This document shows positions 1 through 8,290 of a stretch of DNA of 45,928 nt, in pieces (position 1 is the first letter of the stretch; the number at the start of each line of letters is the position of its first letter). The notes beneath the pieces were generated by a model that saw only the letters and a program-made list of their open reading frames with translations, was not told the DNA's origin and searched no databases. The stretch comes from JAGXLC01 sp041686375 (GTDB lineage: Bacteria > Bacteroidota > Bacteroidia > Bacteroidales > UBA12077), in NCBI GenBank assembly GCA_041686375.1, contig JAWLEB010000022.1, forward strand, positions 1 through 45,928, in the 5' to 3' direction. Made by a program: the position numbers and the translations under genes.

Positions 1-240
1 CTGATAAACAATAATACAAAAAAACATGAAAACATTAAAATGAACAACATTAATCGCACTATTGGAATTGCCATTACCATAAGCTACGAAGAATGCATTG
101 CATGCCATGTACAAAATTCAATAAAAGCATTAGCCACAAAGAATGAAATTGTAGAAACAATTTTGGGGTAGTTTTAGTTATGGGTAGTGTACTTTCTATT
201 GTATGCCTATAAAGCAATACAGAAAATGATAAAATATTCA
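1..240 (+). pseudogene. Carboxymuconolactone decarboxylase (AhpD-like) family remnant, 5' end cut by window edge
   Basis: The first frame is open from base 1 to a TAG at 169-171. It reads IGIAITISYEECIACHVQ and then KALATKNEIVETILG, the pattern of the CMD/AhpD-like fold with its redox CxxC (here CIAC) followed by His. At the TAG, family resemblance continues in another frame from base 168 (VVLVMGSVLSIV). From about base 202 it returns to the first frame (YAYKAIQKMIK), matching the usual family C-terminus. Two compensating frame changes or in-frame stops therefore break the gene. CMD proteins are small peroxidase or decarboxylase enzymes, but this copy should not give an intact product. The N-terminal part lies outside the window. 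A pair of sequencing errors cannot be excluded. Confidence 0.6.
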
Positions 241-354
241 AAAGCAACAAAAAACCAGGTGTATATTAATGATTATTTTATCATAGATGTTCCAATACAT
301 TTTTCGTATTTTTACATCAAATCATGCTATTGAATTCACAAAAGAGGATACAAA

Positions 355-774
355 ATGATTCAAGATATTATAAAGATCCGGCCGGAAACCAAACAGAATT
401 ACTACACCGGAAAGACGGAGTTTGCGACGCCTGTTGTAAAACCTAAGGAAAAGGCAAAATACTATTTCAACTGGGGCCTGGTTTTTCATGCCCGGGGTAA
501 GCCAGCTGAAGCATATAAATACTATGAAAAAGCTATTACATTCAATGCTTTACCCTTATACATAAAGCAAATGGGCATTTTACATCATGAAATGGGCTAT
601 TTTAATGATGCGTTCAGATATCTAAGAAAGGCATTTGCTATTGAGAAAGAACTAACTCTCAGAAATAAGGAAGAAGAGAATACCTCCTGTTCATCCACCG
701 TTATTAACAAAAACTCACCTCATGAAGTGGTTGTAAAATATATTTATAATAGCAAAGAGACCAATAAGTATTAA
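355..774 (+). CDS. Small tetratricopeptide-repeat protein
   Basis: A 139-residue soluble protein with no signal peptide or membrane segment. Residues about 34-100 hold two TPR-like helical hairpins: YYFNWGLVFHARGKPAEAYKYY, then IKQMGILHHEMGYFNDAFRYLRKA, with the typical small/large residue spacing and A at helix-turn positions. The C-terminal 40 residues are polar and probably disordered. AGAGGA lies a suitable distance upstream of the ATG, a better ribosome site than most genes here have. TPR repeats normally mediate protein-protein contacts. The partner is unknown, but the universal stress protein gene follows 35 bases downstream on the same strand, so co-transcription is plausible. Confidence 0.7.
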   Translation: MIQDIIKIRPETKQNYYTGKTEFATPVVKPKEKAKYYFNWGLVFHARGKPAEAYKYYEKAITFNALPLYIKQMGILHHEMGYFNDAFRYLRKAFAIEKELTLRNKEEENTSCSSTVINKNSPHEVVVKYIYNSKETNKY

Positions 775-809
775 TAGAAACTCAGGTTTAATAAGTAATA
801 AAATACATT

Positions 810-1736
810 ATGAGTGAACAACCAACTATTCTTGTACCTGTAGATTACCGTCCACAATCAATGGCAGCATATGAATATGCCAAAATCGTAGCTGAAGCAA
901 CTAGTTGCAGTCTCACATTACTTTATGTAATTGAAGAACAAGGATTTTTTACAAAAAAAATTCTTAATAAAGAACAAAGAGCTGCGATTATCCATAAAGC
1001 AGAATCAACTCTTAAAGAGTTAATACAAAATGATAAAAATCTTAAAGTAAGAGGTATCAGCGCCTTCCCAATAATACAAAAAGGTAAGGTTTACCAAAGA
1101 ATTATTAAAATAGCTGCGGAAATCAAACCCAAATTAATAATCATGGGTAGAACAGATTCATCAAACTTTAAAAAAAATATAGCCGGTACCAATACCCATC
1201 ATATTGTCCGTGAAGCTAATACCCCTGTAATAACAATCAAAGGCTGTGATGAAGTAACAACAACTAACCACATACTTTTACCTCTTGACCTAACACATCC
1301 GGTAAGAGAAAAAATAGCAAAAGCTATTGAAATGGCAAAGTTTCTGGATGCTAAAATATGTGTATTAGCAGTTTTGCAGTCCAATTGGTTAAGCAAAAAA
1401 ATAAAATTCAAAAAAATACTAAACGAGATAAAGCGTATTTTCAACAAATATAATATAGAGTGTAACACATATCTAAAAATCACTAAAAAATCCCCAATAT
1501 CAAAAATAATTAATGATTTCGCTTTAGAAATTAAAGCCGACATGATCATGCTTATGACTCAACAGGAAATGAACATTCACGAATATTTTATAGGGTCAAC
1601 AGCCCAGGAGATTATCAACGAATCTGATTTACCGGTGCTTACCATTATTCCACATCCTGAATTAAAAATAGACATTAAACACCATTTATTCAAAGCATTG
1701 GTAGACCCTATGCGTATTTTTGGGAAATTGGAGTAA
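810..1736 (+). CDS. Tandem-domain universal stress protein (UspA family)
   Basis: A 308-residue protein with two consecutive Usp folds. The first, residues about 4-145, starts with ILVPVDYRPQSMAAYEYA and ends HHIVREANTPVITI. The second, about 153-285, starts HILLPLDLTHPVREKI and ends AQEIINESDLPVLTI. Both terminal helices match the family's G(S/T)xxxxIxxxxxxPVxxI ending. The ATP-binding GxxG pair is only partly kept: MGRTDSS in domain 1, and a poor match (MLMTQQEMN) in domain 2, so nucleotide binding may be weakened. Usp proteins act in the cytoplasm in stress and growth-arrest responses. The gene follows the TPR gene and ends before a strong hairpin. Confidence 0.88.
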   Translation: MSEQPTILVPVDYRPQSMAAYEYAKIVAEATSCSLTLLYVIEEQGFFTKKILNKEQRAAIIHKAESTLKELIQNDKNLKVRGISAFPIIQKGKVYQRIIKIAAEIKPKLIIMGRTDSSNFKKNIAGTNTHHIVREANTPVITIKGCDEVTTTNHILLPLDLTHPVREKIAKAIEMAKFLDAKICVLAVLQSNWLSKKIKFKKILNEIKRIFNKYNIECNTYLKITKKSPISKIINDFALEIKADMIMLMTQQEMNIHEYFIGSTAQEIINESDLPVLTIIPHPELKIDIKHHLFKALVDPMRIFGKLE

Positions 1737-1755
1737 GTGCACTCCATAATAAACA

Positions 1756-1789
1756 CCAGAGTGAATCCAAAAAATTGGATTCACTCTGG
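1756..1789. terminator. 15-bp perfect hairpin between convergent genes
   Basis: Bases 1756-1770 pair perfectly with 1775-1789 around an AAAA loop. The hairpin lies 20 bases after the universal stress gene and 86 bases after the end of the oppositely transcribed cysteate-synthase gene, so it probably terminates both. No long U tract follows on the plus side. Confidence 0.75.
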
Positions 1790-1874
1790 CAATTTGATTA
1801 TATATTTTGTTGAATTTTTCACATAAGAGGAAACATAATTGAACTTAGTTTGAGCACCCTCAATCACAGTTTTT

Positions 1875-3194
1875 TTACCATGTCTTGGAAATATTCAGAA
1901 ATAATTTTGACAGAACGCTTTTTACAACCTCTTTATCAGGATTAATATCAAAAATGTGTGAAGGTTCTAAATAATGCAAATGGTTTTCCTTCTTAAATAA
2001 TTTTTCTCCTCCCCCTGTGATATTCAGCATTATAATAGCATCTCTGTCCACTTTTTCCTCCTCCACAGCCTTCATTAAGGAAGCAGTTGCAACAGCAGCA
2101 GCAGGGTGAATATCAATTTCTTCCAATTCTTCAAACACTTCACCCGCTTCCTTTGCTTCCTTATTGTTTGCAATTAATACTTCTCCTTCCGTATCTTTCA
2201 GGGCATCATATAAACCACCATATATACCGTAAGGAGGTTTCCGGTTAGATAATACCTTAGCTATAATAGCTTCAACCTCCTTGCGAGCTTCATCATCATT
2301 CATCTGGAAGAGTTCTCTTGAATCAGCTTTCCATGCATCATATAATGGAATAAATGGCTCATTCTGGGACACCATGAGCTTCATTTTATTTTTCCCAAAC
2401 CTCCCATCTTCAATTAGCCTTAAGTTAGCTTCCCATGCCGCAATAGCACCTGTTCCACTTCCAACAGCCTGGAAATAATAATCTGGTATTTGCTTTATAA
2501 CTTCAACAGCAGATAAAACAGTTGTTCCCATACCATCACGCCTGGCTACATTTTTTGCTCCTCCTTCAGGAATAAACCCATCTATCTCACAAGCAAGATT
2601 TGATAAATGGATAGCATCAAAATAATCGCCACCAGTACGTATTGCAACAAGTTTGACATTTTCATTAAGGGGCCCATCGAACCATAAGGCATCCAGATTA
2701 TCTTCAGGTACACACAACAACAAAGGTATATTATTATCTGAGCAAACATGGGCAAAAGCTCTTGCAGTGTTTCCTGCGGAAGCTACAACAAGGATTTTGT
2801 CGTTATCATCTGGCAAACGTCCGCATACAGAATAAGCTTCGGTTTCTTTAAATGAGCATGTGCGCATTAAAACATCATTTTGAGGCCAGTAACCACTAAA
2901 AGTGATATATAAATTATTTAAGTTTAAATATTCCGCTAATCCCTTGCTCTTGTAAGTAAATGGTGCATATGAACCTGCTATTTTTCTATGAATCGGTAAC
3001 CATTCCATAAATTTATACAATCCCTCTTTATGCGGTTTAATATCGATCTGGGCTTTCTCATATTTAGCGCGAACCAAGGACGAACCATCTTCTCCGGGTG
3101 CAGTCAGTATCCACCCGGAATCACCAAATTGCTTACCCGTCTTAACCGATTCCAGCCAGTAATTTGTTGGTTGAAAATTTTCAGCCATATACAA
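1875..3194 (-). CDS. Cysteate synthase-type PLP-dependent enzyme (threonine synthase superfamily)
   Basis: A 439-residue fold-type II PLP enzyme. TCSFKETEA at about 112-120 carries the likely Schiff-base Lys116, VASAGNTARAFA (137-148) is the phosphate/substrate loop, and AVGSGTGAIAAWEANLR the PLP-phosphate glycine loop. The segments GLYKFMEWLP, LYITFSGYWPQ and GGAKNVARRDGMGTT recall the family of archaeal cysteate synthase, which makes L-cysteate from O-phosphoserine and sulfite for coenzyme M. In Bacteroidota, which lack coenzyme M, the homolog is tied to cysteate supply for capnine-type sulfonolipids. The acyltransferase of that pathway is not in the window. The gene stands alone. The start may be 3194 or the next Met at 3188; neither has a clear ribosome site. 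Plain threonine synthase is the main alternative, but the motifs fit it less well. Confidence 0.82.
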   Translation of the reverse strand: MYMAENFQPTNYWLESVKTGKQFGDSGWILTAPGEDGSSLVRAKYEKAQIDIKPHKEGLYKFMEWLPIHRKIAGSYAPFTYKSKGLAEYLNLNNLYITFSGYWPQNDVLMRTCSFKETEAYSVCGRLPDDNDKILVVASAGNTARAFAHVCSDNNIPLLLCVPEDNLDALWFDGPLNENVKLVAIRTGGDYFDAIHLSNLACEIDGFIPEGGAKNVARRDGMGTTVLSAVEVIKQIPDYYFQAVGSGTGAIAAWEANLRLIEDGRFGKNKMKLMVSQNEPFIPLYDAWKADSRELFQMNDDEARKEVEAIIAKVLSNRKPPYGIYGGLYDALKDTEGEVLIANNKEAKEAGEVFEELEEIDIHPAAAVATASLMKAVEEEKVDRDAIIMLNITGGGEKLFKKENHLHYLEPSHIFDINPDKEVVKSVLSKLFLNISKTW

Positions 3195-3625
3195 GAATGT
3201 TAAATTAATAATTTATCAAAATAAATAAAATGATTTTTAAAATACAAAATTGTAATCATTCCAGCACTAATCTTAAGCCATCAAATATCAAATGTAAAAA
3301 AAGCCACTTTTTTAAAGCTGGAAAGTGGATTGTAATCCCGCCAGAATCATATCCGATTTGTTTATATGGTCAAAGATATAAAATAATTTAGTATGATTAT
3401 AAGTATAAAAAAGGTTAGCAATTAGAAAGAAAACTAAAGCACACAGGTTTAGATCAAATATAACTGAGAGTCCTTACAAAACACAAAGGAATAAACTACC
3501 GAAATTTTCTAACTGGATTTTTTGTGAGTAAATTAGGGGGAGAGTTAAAATTTTAAAAAAAATAAATCTCTCCCCAATTTCTCCCTTAACTATGTAACTC
3601 TATGATTATCAGACGAGTTTTCTTG
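3195..3625. other. Intergenic stretch with a tRNA-3'-end-like fragment
   Basis: I see no gene here. Two structures stand out. Bases 3331-3354 (TGTAATCCCGCCAG onward) resemble the 3' end of the adjacent tRNA-Arg gene at 3624-3647, differing at 1 of the first 14 positions and then diverging. Bases 3537-3544 (GGGGAGAG) and 3568-3575 (CTCTCCCC) could form an 8-bp stem 50 bases beyond the tRNA 3' end, a possible terminator for the tRNA transcript. Confidence 0.45.
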
Positions 3626-3699
3626 TGATCCCGCCAGGATTCGAACCTGGGACCTACGGCTTAGAAGGCCGTTGCTCTATCCAGCTGAGCTACAGGACC
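3626..3699 (-). tRNA. tRNA-Arg(UCU): tRNA-Arg, anticodon UCU
   Basis: Read on the minus strand, the 74-base cloverleaf starts GGTCCTG and pairs with the terminal CGGGATC, with two wobble pairs. The D arm contains AGCTCAGCTGGATAGAGC. The anticodon loop CTTCTAA gives anticodon TCT, which reads AGA/AGG. The T arm holds GGTTCGAATCC. The discriminator base is A and CCA is not encoded, as is usual in Bacteroidota. It is a single gene, not part of a tRNA cluster. Confidence 0.95.
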
Positions 3700-3780
3700 A
3701 GTTTACATAAGGCGTTGCAAAATTATAAAAATATCTCCAACCAAAAAATTTCCATAACGAATTTTCACAAATATTATAAA

Positions 3781-5559
3781 TTAGGATTCAGACTTTATCC
3801 AATTCACAAGTCCCTTTTTCTCTAATATCTGCATCAACTTTTCTGGTAAGGGGGCAAATTTGAATTCCTCGTCATTTAAATAGATGGTCCCCGTTTTAAA
3901 ATCAATTTTTACCTTATCTCCGGGTTTATATGAATCAACCACCTCCGGCATTACAATCAACGGAAGACCCTGATTTATAGAGGATCTATAGAAGATACGA
4001 TTTGCAGATTTCACTATAACAGCCTGTATTCCTGCATAGGACAATCCTACAGCAGGATGCTCCCTTGAGCTGCCACAACCAAAATTCTCCCCGGCAATAA
4101 TTATGTCGCCTTCTTCAACATTATCAACAAAGTTTTCATCAAACCCTTTGAATAAGTGCGGCATAATCGATTCCGGATTAGAGCTGGCAATTTCATAGGT
4201 AAGATTACCCGCAAACATCTGATCTGTATTAAGATTATGAATATCACTATAATTCCATACGCCAAGAGTTTTTCTGTTATCAGATTGCTCTATTGTAACT
4301 GACGGGCTTTGATCCTTCTCGTATGGAAACTTATCTGAATGTTTATCGCCTCTTGGATCAGAAATTTTGCCCTGTATAGCAGAATATGCAACAGTAGCAG
4401 GGGATGCAAGATATATTTCAGCGTTCTTATTGCCCATTCGACCTTTGAAATTCCTATTGGCAGTTGAAATGACTGTAAAGTTATCTGCAGGAATACCCTG
4501 TCCTGTACCCAAACATGGGCCACAAGATGAACTCAAAACTGTAGCCCCTGCCTCAATCAATTTTGTAATTATACCTTCTTTTATGGCTTGTAAATAGATT
4601 TTCTGGGAAGCGGGTATAACAAGCAGTTGAAATCCTTCTGAAACTTTCTTTCCATCTAATACTTCGGCTGCCTGATCTAAATCCTCCAGCCGTCCATTTG
4701 TGCAAGTTCCAATGAGTCCCTGATTCAAGGGTTCCCCTTCCACTTCAGAAACCGCTTTAACATTATCAACATGATGAGGTGCGGCAACCAATGGATAAAT
4801 TTCACTTAGATCAATTTCAATCTCTTGAGCATACTCAGCTCCATCATCAGCCCATATACCATCAATACTGTCTTTCCCGTAAAACTGTGCCAACACATCA
4901 TCGGGCGGGAAAACAGCATTTTTAGCTCCCATCTCGGAAGCCAAATTAGCCAATGTCATTCTTTCCGATATCGATAATGTTTTCACCCCTTCACCGTGAT
5001 ACTCGATGGACATATAATTGGCCCCAGCTGATCCAATCATTCCAATAATCCACAATGAAAGATCCTTAGCGTAAACCCCAGGTGGCAATTTTCCTTTAAG
5101 CACTATCTTCAAACTTTCAGGAACACGGAACCACGTCTCTCCTCGTTTCCATATCCCAGCTGCTTCTGTTCTGTCAATACCCGCTGCCAAAGCATTAAAT
5201 GCTCCAGCCGTACATGTATGACTGTCACTTCCCACAATAATCATCTTAGGTTCTGCATGATAAGAAATAATTTGATGACAAATACCTCTCCCCGCATCAT
5301 AAAATTTATTAATTCCTTGTTCTTTAACCATATCCCTGACAATCTGATAATTATTTGCTAACTTCGCATTAGTAGGGGGAGCATTATGGTCTAAAACAAT
5401 CAGCAATTGATTGGGGTCGGCGACTTTTTTGCCTTCCATCTTCAGAAAGGTATTCTTAATACTGGCGGTGTTGTCATGAGTAAGGACAATATCAGGTTTT
5501 TTAAAAACTATAGAACCTTTATCTGCATTAAATATTTTTTCAACAAATGTATGTGCCAT
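3781..5559 (-). CDS. Fused LeuC-LeuD-type hydro-lyase (aconitase/3-isopropylmalate dehydratase family), copy 2
   Basis: A 592-residue fusion of an aconitase-type large subunit (about 1-400) and a small swivel subunit (about 430-592). Canonical features are LDHNAPP near 56-62, GSDSHTCTAGA at 110-120, and the [4Fe-4S] ligands Cys286 (GTCTNGR), Cys346 and Cys349 (SSCGPC). The swivel domain has NLNTDQMFAGNL and GCGSSRE (494-500), the substrate-binding loop. Such enzymes isomerise 2-hydroxy to 3-hydroxy acids through a dehydrated intermediate: isopropylmalate, homocitrate, citrate or methylmalate. Substrate cannot be fixed here, since leuA and leuB are absent. The gene lies 18 bases after a second, more diverged fusion, almost certainly in one operon. 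All catalytic features look intact. Confidence 0.85.
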   Translation of the reverse strand: MAHTFVEKIFNADKGSIVFKKPDIVLTHDNTASIKNTFLKMEGKKVADPNQLLIVLDHNAPPTNAKLANNYQIVRDMVKEQGINKFYDAGRGICHQIISYHAEPKMIIVGSDSHTCTAGAFNALAAGIDRTEAAGIWKRGETWFRVPESLKIVLKGKLPPGVYAKDLSLWIIGMIGSAGANYMSIEYHGEGVKTLSISERMTLANLASEMGAKNAVFPPDDVLAQFYGKDSIDGIWADDGAEYAQEIEIDLSEIYPLVAAPHHVDNVKAVSEVEGEPLNQGLIGTCTNGRLEDLDQAAEVLDGKKVSEGFQLLVIPASQKIYLQAIKEGIITKLIEAGATVLSSSCGPCLGTGQGIPADNFTVISTANRNFKGRMGNKNAEIYLASPATVAYSAIQGKISDPRGDKHSDKFPYEKDQSPSVTIEQSDNRKTLGVWNYSDIHNLNTDQMFAGNLTYEIASSNPESIMPHLFKGFDENFVDNVEEGDIIIAGENFGCGSSREHPAVGLSYAGIQAVIVKSANRIFYRSSINQGLPLIVMPEVVDSYKPGDKVKIDFKTGTIYLNDEEFKFAPLPEKLMQILEKKGLVNWIKSES

Positions 5560-5577
5560 AATTATTGGTTTTTAAGT

Positions 5578-7389
5578 TTAAAATAAGCCACCATTTTGAT
5601 ATATTTCCATCTGAACATCAGAGAAGGGCTCAACATTGATGGTTTTTCCGTTTTTCAAGTTAGTAATTTCACCTGTTTTAAAGTTAACCTTTATTTCATC
5701 GCCAGTTTGAACATCAATTTGTGACAGGTCATCATATTTCAAAATAGGAAAAGCAGCATTAATTGCGTTACGCTCATATATTGCACCAAAAGATTCAGCT
5801 AATATAGCCTGTACACCAAGTGATTTAAAGCAGTCCACTGCCTGTTGCCGGGAGCTTCCGCTTCCAAAATTTTTACCTGCAACAACAATATCTCCGGTCT
5901 GGGCCTTTTTTGCAAAATCCTCATACCCCTCGAGATTATCAAAGGTGTATTGCCCCATTTCGTTAATATCAGTTACTGAGAGATATTTGTTATGATAAAT
6001 CATATCTGTATCGACATTATCTCTATCTATAAGCCACACACGCCCTTCAATTTCTGTAGGTTTATCGTGACTAACCTTTTGCTGTTTAGCTTTTGTCTCT
6101 TTTTTTACTTGTTTTTCTACAGGAGAAAAGACAGCCGGTTCTTCTGGTATATTATTAGGAGTTGTAATGTAGCCAGCCACAGCAGATGCTGCTACAATTG
6201 AAGGTGAAGCAAGATAAACCTCTCCTTTACCTTGTTTCCCTGGGAAGTTTCTGTTACCTGTGCTAATGGTAACTTCTCCGGGCCCGTTTTGTCCAACCTG
6301 TCCTGCAGCACATCCGGCACATCCTGCATTAGAGACCAGTGCTCCTGCATTTTTAAAGATCTGTATTATTCCCTCTTCCATACACTGCATCCATACTTCA
6401 TTAGTTGATGGGACAATTTTTAACACTACACCCGGTGCTACCTGTCTTCCATTAAGCACCTTTGCAACTGCACGCATGTCTTCCATTCTTCCGTTGGTAC
6501 AGCTACCTACAAAAGCTGAATCGATTTTTGTTTTTTTTACCTCATTAATATCCGCAGTGTCATGTGGTTTACCCGGTCGTGAAACCCGATGTGTAAATTT
6601 ACTTATATTAAGATCAAAAACCTCTTCATATATTGCATCTGCATCAGCTTTAACAAGCTCTATTTTTTTCTGCGCCCTGCTTTCGCTGTATTTCATTATC
6701 TCGTCATTGGGCGTAAATAAGAGTATAATAGCACCCATTTCCGTTCCCATTGAAGCAATTGTTATCCGTTCATCAAGGGTAAGCTTATCTACCTCTTCTC
6801 CATAGAATTCAACCGAATATCCCAATAATTTGCTAGCCCCAAAATGGTCAAGCAAATTTAATATAATATCCTTACCAGTAAGGCCTGCAGGACGATTCCC
6901 GTGTAATTTGATTTTAGCGGATTTCGGAACTTTGAACCAGACTTTACCTTTATTCCAGGCAGCTGCTATATCTTTATCACCCATGCCTTGTCCAAATGCT
7001 CCTACAGCACCAAGAATGTTGGCATGAGAATCGGTAGTTACTGCTGTAGTTCCTGAATAGGATAAGCCCTCATGTATCAAGGTGTGCGTACCTATACCAT
7101 TGTCAATATCATAAATGTTTATTCCCCGCTCACGTGCATATTGACGGCAAATTTGCTGGTTTTGTGCATATTTTTGGTCAGAACCAGTTGGATTACAGTC
7201 AAAAGTAAAGAATGTCTTCATTGGATCATCAATTGACAAGTCATTGTCTACGAGATTTTTTACAACGTTAGCGCCACCAAAGTCTCGAGCAGCACGTATA
7301 TCAATATCAATATCAATAATATCACCCGGTTTTACTGAATCATAATCCGAATGTGCAGCAAGAATTTTTTCGATAAGCGTCATTCCCAT
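5578..7389 (-). CDS. Fused LeuC-LeuD-type hydro-lyase, diverged copy 1
   Basis: A 603-residue fusion with the same architecture as the gene downstream. The cluster cysteines are kept: Cys297 (GSCTNGR), Cys357 and Cys360 (AGCAGC). The swivel-domain loop GSGSSRQQ is also present, with NVDTDMIYHNKYL before it. Two catalytic segments differ from the family: the Asp-His pair near residue 60 reads FTFDCNPTGSD (His replaced), and DSHTxTxGA reads TDSHANILGA (119-128). The protein probably still binds a 4Fe-4S cluster but may act on another substrate, or depend on its neighbour. A linker rich in Lys/Glu (about 430-450) joins the halves. The start is ATG at 7389 or 7383. It is first in the operon and has a TAAATTTG promoter element upstream. 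Confidence 0.83.
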   Translation of the reverse strand: MGMTLIEKILAAHSDYDSVKPGDIIDIDIDIRAARDFGGANVVKNLVDNDLSIDDPMKTFFTFDCNPTGSDQKYAQNQQICRQYARERGINIYDIDNGIGTHTLIHEGLSYSGTTAVTTDSHANILGAVGAFGQGMGDKDIAAAWNKGKVWFKVPKSAKIKLHGNRPAGLTGKDIILNLLDHFGASKLLGYSVEFYGEEVDKLTLDERITIASMGTEMGAIILLFTPNDEIMKYSESRAQKKIELVKADADAIYEEVFDLNISKFTHRVSRPGKPHDTADINEVKKTKIDSAFVGSCTNGRMEDMRAVAKVLNGRQVAPGVVLKIVPSTNEVWMQCMEEGIIQIFKNAGALVSNAGCAGCAAGQVGQNGPGEVTISTGNRNFPGKQGKGEVYLASPSIVAASAVAGYITTPNNIPEEPAVFSPVEKQVKKETKAKQQKVSHDKPTEIEGRVWLIDRDNVDTDMIYHNKYLSVTDINEMGQYTFDNLEGYEDFAKKAQTGDIVVAGKNFGSGSSRQQAVDCFKSLGVQAILAESFGAIYERNAINAAFPILKYDDLSQIDVQTGDEIKVNFKTGEITNLKNGKTINVEPFSDVQMEIYQNGGLF

Positions 7390-7424
7390 GATAAATATAT
7401 TTTAAGGATTAAGTACTAAATTAA

Positions 7425-7432
7425 CAAATTTA
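7425..7432 (-). promoter_or_regulatory. Bacteroidota -7 promoter element for the hydro-lyase operon
   Basis: TAAATTTG on the minus strand matches the Bacteroidota primary-sigma -7 consensus TAnnTTTG. It lies 36-42 bases before the start codon. No convincing -33 TTG is seen at the usual spacing. Confidence 0.45.
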
Positions 7433-7519
7433 AAATTTTTCCCATAGAGATCCACACCATCACAAAATCTTTGACTATAAGATTATTTTATCAAAATAGC
7501 AATAATGTATGACTTCACT

Positions 7520-8287
7520 TTAAAGATATTTTTCTTCAAAAAGTATTATGATCTTTTTGAATTCATCAGGGATACGAGCATAAACATTCTCTACGATTTC
7601 TCCAGGAATTTCTTTATAATATGCTTGTGCTATAGCCCCGGTAATGCAGGCCATGGTATCGCTATCGCCTCCTAATGAAACTACATTCCTAATAGCACTA
7701 ACAAAATCTTCCGATTCTAAAAAAGCAATTATAGATTCAGGTACAGACCTTTGGCAGCTAATTTCAAAAGTGTAATGTGGCCTGATTTCATCAAGCGTTC
7801 TATCTAAATCATAATCAAATAGTTTGGTTATCTCTTGTTTTATATCCTTTTTATCATAATGTGCTTTTGCCAAAAAAACAGACAGAGCTGTTGCCTGTGC
7901 TCCTTTAATACCTTCCGGATGATTGTGAGTTACTTCTGCAGTATTTTGGGCTTCAGTCAACACTTTTTCTTTGGTATTAAAGGCGAACCCGACAGGACTC
8001 ACCCGCATAGCAGCGCCATTACCATAGCTATTGTATGGTCCCCGTATCTGGCCAGATAACCACTTTACAAAATTTGCCCCATAGCCTGCGTCACGATATT
8101 TTCGTCCATAAAATAATAAATTAGATTCATAAGAATTTCCGGTTAATATAGAATCTGCCACAGCTACAGTTAATACAGTATCGTCTGTGAAATTACTCAA
8201 TGCAGAGAACAGGTCAAAGTCGGGAGACTTAGTTGGAATAACTTCAAACCTGGAGCCTATAATATCACCAGCAATAGCGCCAATCAT
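7520..8287 (-). CDS. ADP-ribosylglycohydrolase family protein (DraG-like)
   Basis: A 255-residue protein with the metal-site signatures of the ADP-ribosylglycohydrolase fold: GAIAGDIIGS at 3-12, FTDDT at about 33-37, and SLGGDSDTMACITGAIAG-like sequence near 205-220 (GGDSDT). These Asp/Thr residues bind the two divalent ions that position ADP-ribose. Members remove ADP-ribose from proteins or nucleic acids, or hydrolyse related compounds; the substrate here is unknown. The length is short for DraG itself, about 290 residues, but common in Bacteroidota copies. It starts 3 bases after the cupin_5 gene, so the two are co-transcribed. A role in reversing ADP-ribosylation or in NAD-derivative clearance is inference. 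Confidence 0.85.
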   Translation of the reverse strand: MIGAIAGDIIGSRFEVIPTKSPDFDLFSALSNFTDDTVLTVAVADSILTGNSYESNLLFYGRKYRDAGYGANFVKWLSGQIRGPYNSYGNGAAMRVSPVGFAFNTKEKVLTEAQNTAEVTHNHPEGIKGAQATALSVFLAKAHYDKKDIKQEITKLFDYDLDRTLDEIRPHYTFEISCQRSVPESIIAFLESEDFVSAIRNVVSLGGDSDTMACITGAIAQAYYKEIPGEIVENVYARIPDEFKKIIILFEEKYL

Positions 8288-8290
8288 AAT

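Noticed and set aside
40..171. Cytochrome c heme motif (CIACH) in the left-edge frame
   Set aside because: The surrounding residues fit the CMD/AhpD-like redox motif, so a heme-binding reading is coincidental.
5992..7027. Several open frames on the plus strand across the hydro-lyase genes
   Set aside because: They are shadows of the minus-strand LeuC-LeuD fusions, whose cluster motifs are intact throughout.
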